NCBI GenBank assembly: GCA_934457235.1
Contig: CAKSHT010000114.1
Location: 1 to 7,043, forward strand
Direction: 5' to 3'
From: an uncultured Oscillospiraceae bacterium
GTDB lineage: Bacteria > Bacillota > Clostridia > Oscillospirales > Ruminococcaceae
DNA length: 7,043 nucleotides
Of the stretch, positions 6,409 to 7,043 are shown piece by piece. Position numbers and translations under genes: made by a program. How positions within the stretch are numbered: the stretch's first letter is position 1; the number at the start of each line of letters is the position of its first letter. The notes below the pieces were generated by a model that had not been told where the DNA came from, did not search any database, and saw only the letters and a list, made by a program, of their open reading frames with translations.

Positions 6409-6944
6409 CAGTTGGCTACTGCGACCATGGCGAATCTGATCACCTTATCGTTTATCTTGTAGCCCTTGGCGAAAGTCTTTGCGACCTTGCCGCTTTCGAC
6501 GTTCTCGTCGTCAACTCTCTGTACTGCCTGGTGCAGCTGGGGATTGAACTCCGCGCCGTCGCTCTCTATCTCAGTAACGCCAAGCTTCGTGAGCGTTGCC
6601 ATGAAGCTGTCGTATATCATCTGAACGCCCTGCTTGTAATTTTCGTCAGAGCATTCAGCCTGGAGCGCTCTCTCCAGATTATCCATGACCGGCAGGAAGT
6701 CCGAAACTACGTTGGAAATGATATCCGCACGAAGCTCCAGCTTTTCCTTTGCGGTGCGCTTTCTGTGGTTGTCGTATTCAGCCATCGTCCGGAGAAGCTG
6801 ATCCTTTACCTGAGCAAGCTCCTTGGCGAGCCTTTCGTCTGCGTCCGGCTGCTCTTCGGCTGCCTGAGCGTCTGCGGTTTCCTCCGCGGGTGCTTCTTCA
6901 GTCTGGGCGGTCTGCTCCAGATCTATGCTATCGCTGTTCTCCAT
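6408..6944 (-). CDS. grpE: Nucleotide exchange factor GrpE
   Basis: Homodimeric cofactor that opens the DnaK nucleotide pocket to release ADP, and in several bacteria acts as a thermosensor through its long helices. The 178 residues begin with an acidic Glu/Ala-rich, probably disordered tail (1 to about 35), followed by the coiled-coil helix (about 36-95) with AEYDNHRKR (55-63) and DFLPVMDNLERAL (82-94). The C-terminal beta domain that contacts DnaK holds GAEFNPQLHQAV (130-141) and the family end signature GYKINDKVIRFAMVAVAN, with Phe where many members have Pro (VIRPAMV). Length is normal. The ATG at 6944 lies inside the hrcA reading frame, with GAGG nine bases upstream, so the genes overlap by 17 bases and translation is likely coupled. 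Regulation would come from the hrcA promoter outside the window. Confidence 0.97.
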   Translation of the reverse strand: MENSDSIDLEQTAQTEEAPAEETADAQAAEEQPDADERLAKELAQVKDQLLRTMAEYDNHRKRTAKEKLELRADIISNVVSDFLPVMDNLERALQAECSDENYKQGVQMIYDSFMATLTKLGVTEIESDGAEFNPQLHQAVQRVDDENVESGKVAKTFAKGYKINDKVIRFAMVAVAN

Positions 6945-7043
6945 TGTCCTTGACCTCGCTTTCTATCTGAGGCGGCTTATCCGAGTCTTCAGAAAGCAGC
7001 CTGGTGATCTTGTTGCTGAAATATTCGATATAAGGGATTATCC
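6928..7043 (-). CDS. hrcA: Heat-inducible transcription repressor HrcA (C-terminal end only)
   Basis: Only the last 37 residues are in the window; the frame enters at the right edge and stops at TAG (6928-6930). The visible segment IIPYIEYFSNKITRLLSED resembles the last helix of HrcA, which in the family follows an IGP-(x)-RM-type stretch that would lie just off the edge. A short charged tail ending NGEQR follows. HrcA represses heat-shock operons by binding the CIRCE inverted repeat and depends on GroEL for activity (family knowledge). Its place directly before grpE-dnaK-dnaJ is the standard Firmicutes order and is the stronger part of the evidence, since the fragment is short. Its 3' end overlaps grpE by 17 bases. 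Confidence 0.85.
   Translation of the reverse strand, partial: IIPYIEYFSNKITRLLSEDSDKPPQIESEVKDNGEQR

Noticed and set aside
6294..6953. Plus-strand open frame of 219 codons opposite grpE
   Set aside because: It is antisense to grpE. Part of it crosses the inverted repeat, but the amino acid sequence has no recognisable features.

Overview
The window reads as an ordinary chromosomal stretch of a low-to-mid GC Gram-positive anaerobe, most likely a Ruminococcus-like member of the Clostridia (Oscillospiraceae). I base this on the HrcA/GrpE/DnaK/DnaJ order, a 603-residue DnaK of Firmicutes type, a DUF1934 (YwiB-like) gene directly in front of argS, and strong GGAGG-type ribosome binding sites. 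The genus is an inference from family knowledge and was not tested by any search. All seven genes lie on the minus strand, so transcription runs from high to low coordinates. The long plus-strand reading frames are antisense shadows.

Heat-shock operon (about 7043 down to 3055): the end of hrcA (repressor), then grpE (overlapping hrcA by 17 bases), dnaK and dnaJ. It closes with a textbook intrinsic terminator at 3055-3090. GrpE is the nucleotide exchange factor and DnaJ the ATPase-stimulating co-chaperone of DnaK, so the three form one chaperone machine. HrcA normally represses its own operon through a CIRCE operator in front of hrcA, which would lie outside the window; no CIRCE copy is visible in any gap here. 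Two gaps in this operon carry structure: 6235-6407 holds a long imperfect inverted repeat, and 4285-4422 holds a terminator-like hairpin followed by a perfect 16-base inverted repeat with a duplicated arm just before the dnaJ ribosome binding site.

Cell-wall/translation cluster (about 2993 down to 1): a good sigma-A-type promoter (TTGAAA, 17-base spacer, TAAAAT) drives ddl (D-alanine--D-alanine ligase), followed closely by a DUF1934 gene and argS (arginyl-tRNA synthetase, cut by the window edge after 443 codons). Spacings of 6-15 and 22 bases suggest one operon.

No stretch over 300 bases lacks a gene. I see no tRNA, rRNA, CRISPR, phage, transposase or defence gene, and no clear new system. 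The points most worth a second look are the structured intergenic elements in the chaperone operon.
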